A DNA stretch of 64,000 bases from Panopea generosa (taxonomy: Eukaryota > Mollusca > Bivalvia > Adapedonta > Hiatellidae), in assembly GCA_029582155.1 (NCBI GenBank), contig CM055898.1, positions 18,998,229 to 19,062,228 of the forward strand. The letters are read 5' to 3'. The notes under the pieces were generated by a model. It did not search any database. It was given only the letters and a program-made list of their open reading frames with translations, and was not told where the DNA came from. The stretch's first letter is position 1, and each line of letters starts with the position of its first letter. Positions 63,936 to 64,000 of this stretch are shown in pieces. The translations under genes and the position numbers were made by a program.

Positions 63936-64000
63936 AAAAGAAAGGCATACATGTTTGCAGATATGAATACTAAAATTACAAAATAAGCGACAAAACTGTT

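Overview
The window is animal nuclear DNA, most likely from a bivalve mollusc. The base composition is AT-rich, both protein genes are split into many short exons with GT-AG introns, and there are abundant tRNA-derived SINEs, MITEs, intronic satellites and two repeat families (a CTCACCTGAGC-type terminus and an ATGCCCCCC...GGGGGGCATATAGT-type head) that I remember as common in bivalve genomes. The species assignment is inference; I could not search a database.

Two genes are read with confidence, arranged head to head. On the minus strand a complete importin subunit alpha of the KPNA2 (alpha-1) clade runs from the ATG at 20696 to the stop at 14366. It has 11 coding exons and 522 residues, all splice phases agree, and a probable non-coding first exon lies near 25154-25190. 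On the plus strand CEP43 (FGFR1OP/FOP, a centriolar and ciliary-base protein) starts at 25501. Thirteen coding exons are placed up to 59196 (388 complete codons) and the gene leaves the window unfinished. Between the two start regions lies a compact shared promoter of about 300 bp with three CCAAT boxes, a CHR-like site and a perfect NRF1 palindrome.

Region by region: 1-14090 is intergenic sequence downstream of KPNA2, made of SINEs, old repeat copies and unassigned AT-rich DNA. 14091-25190 is KPNA2; its first intron carries a frameshifted Ty3/Gypsy integrase relic and a 1.16-kb element with long terminal inverted repeats inserted into a tRNA-like SINE. 25200-25500 is the promoter. 25501-64000 is CEP43, whose introns are swollen by at least nine tandem arrays (30-bp x35, 46-bp x about 47, 136-bp and 36-bp arrays, and others), four SINE families and three full-length TTAA-flanked hairpin MITEs plus one degraded copy.

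The most notable biology is (i) a pair of canonical EF-hand loops in CEP43, carried by a phase-symmetric block of exons and absent from the human protein as I remember it; (ii) the cell-cycle-type promoter shared by KPNA2 and a centrosome gene; (iii) a piggyBac-like MITE family with a strong central hairpin, five copies of which lie in these two genes; and (iv) a visible series in which a 36-bp satellite appears to have arisen from part of a 136-bp repeat.
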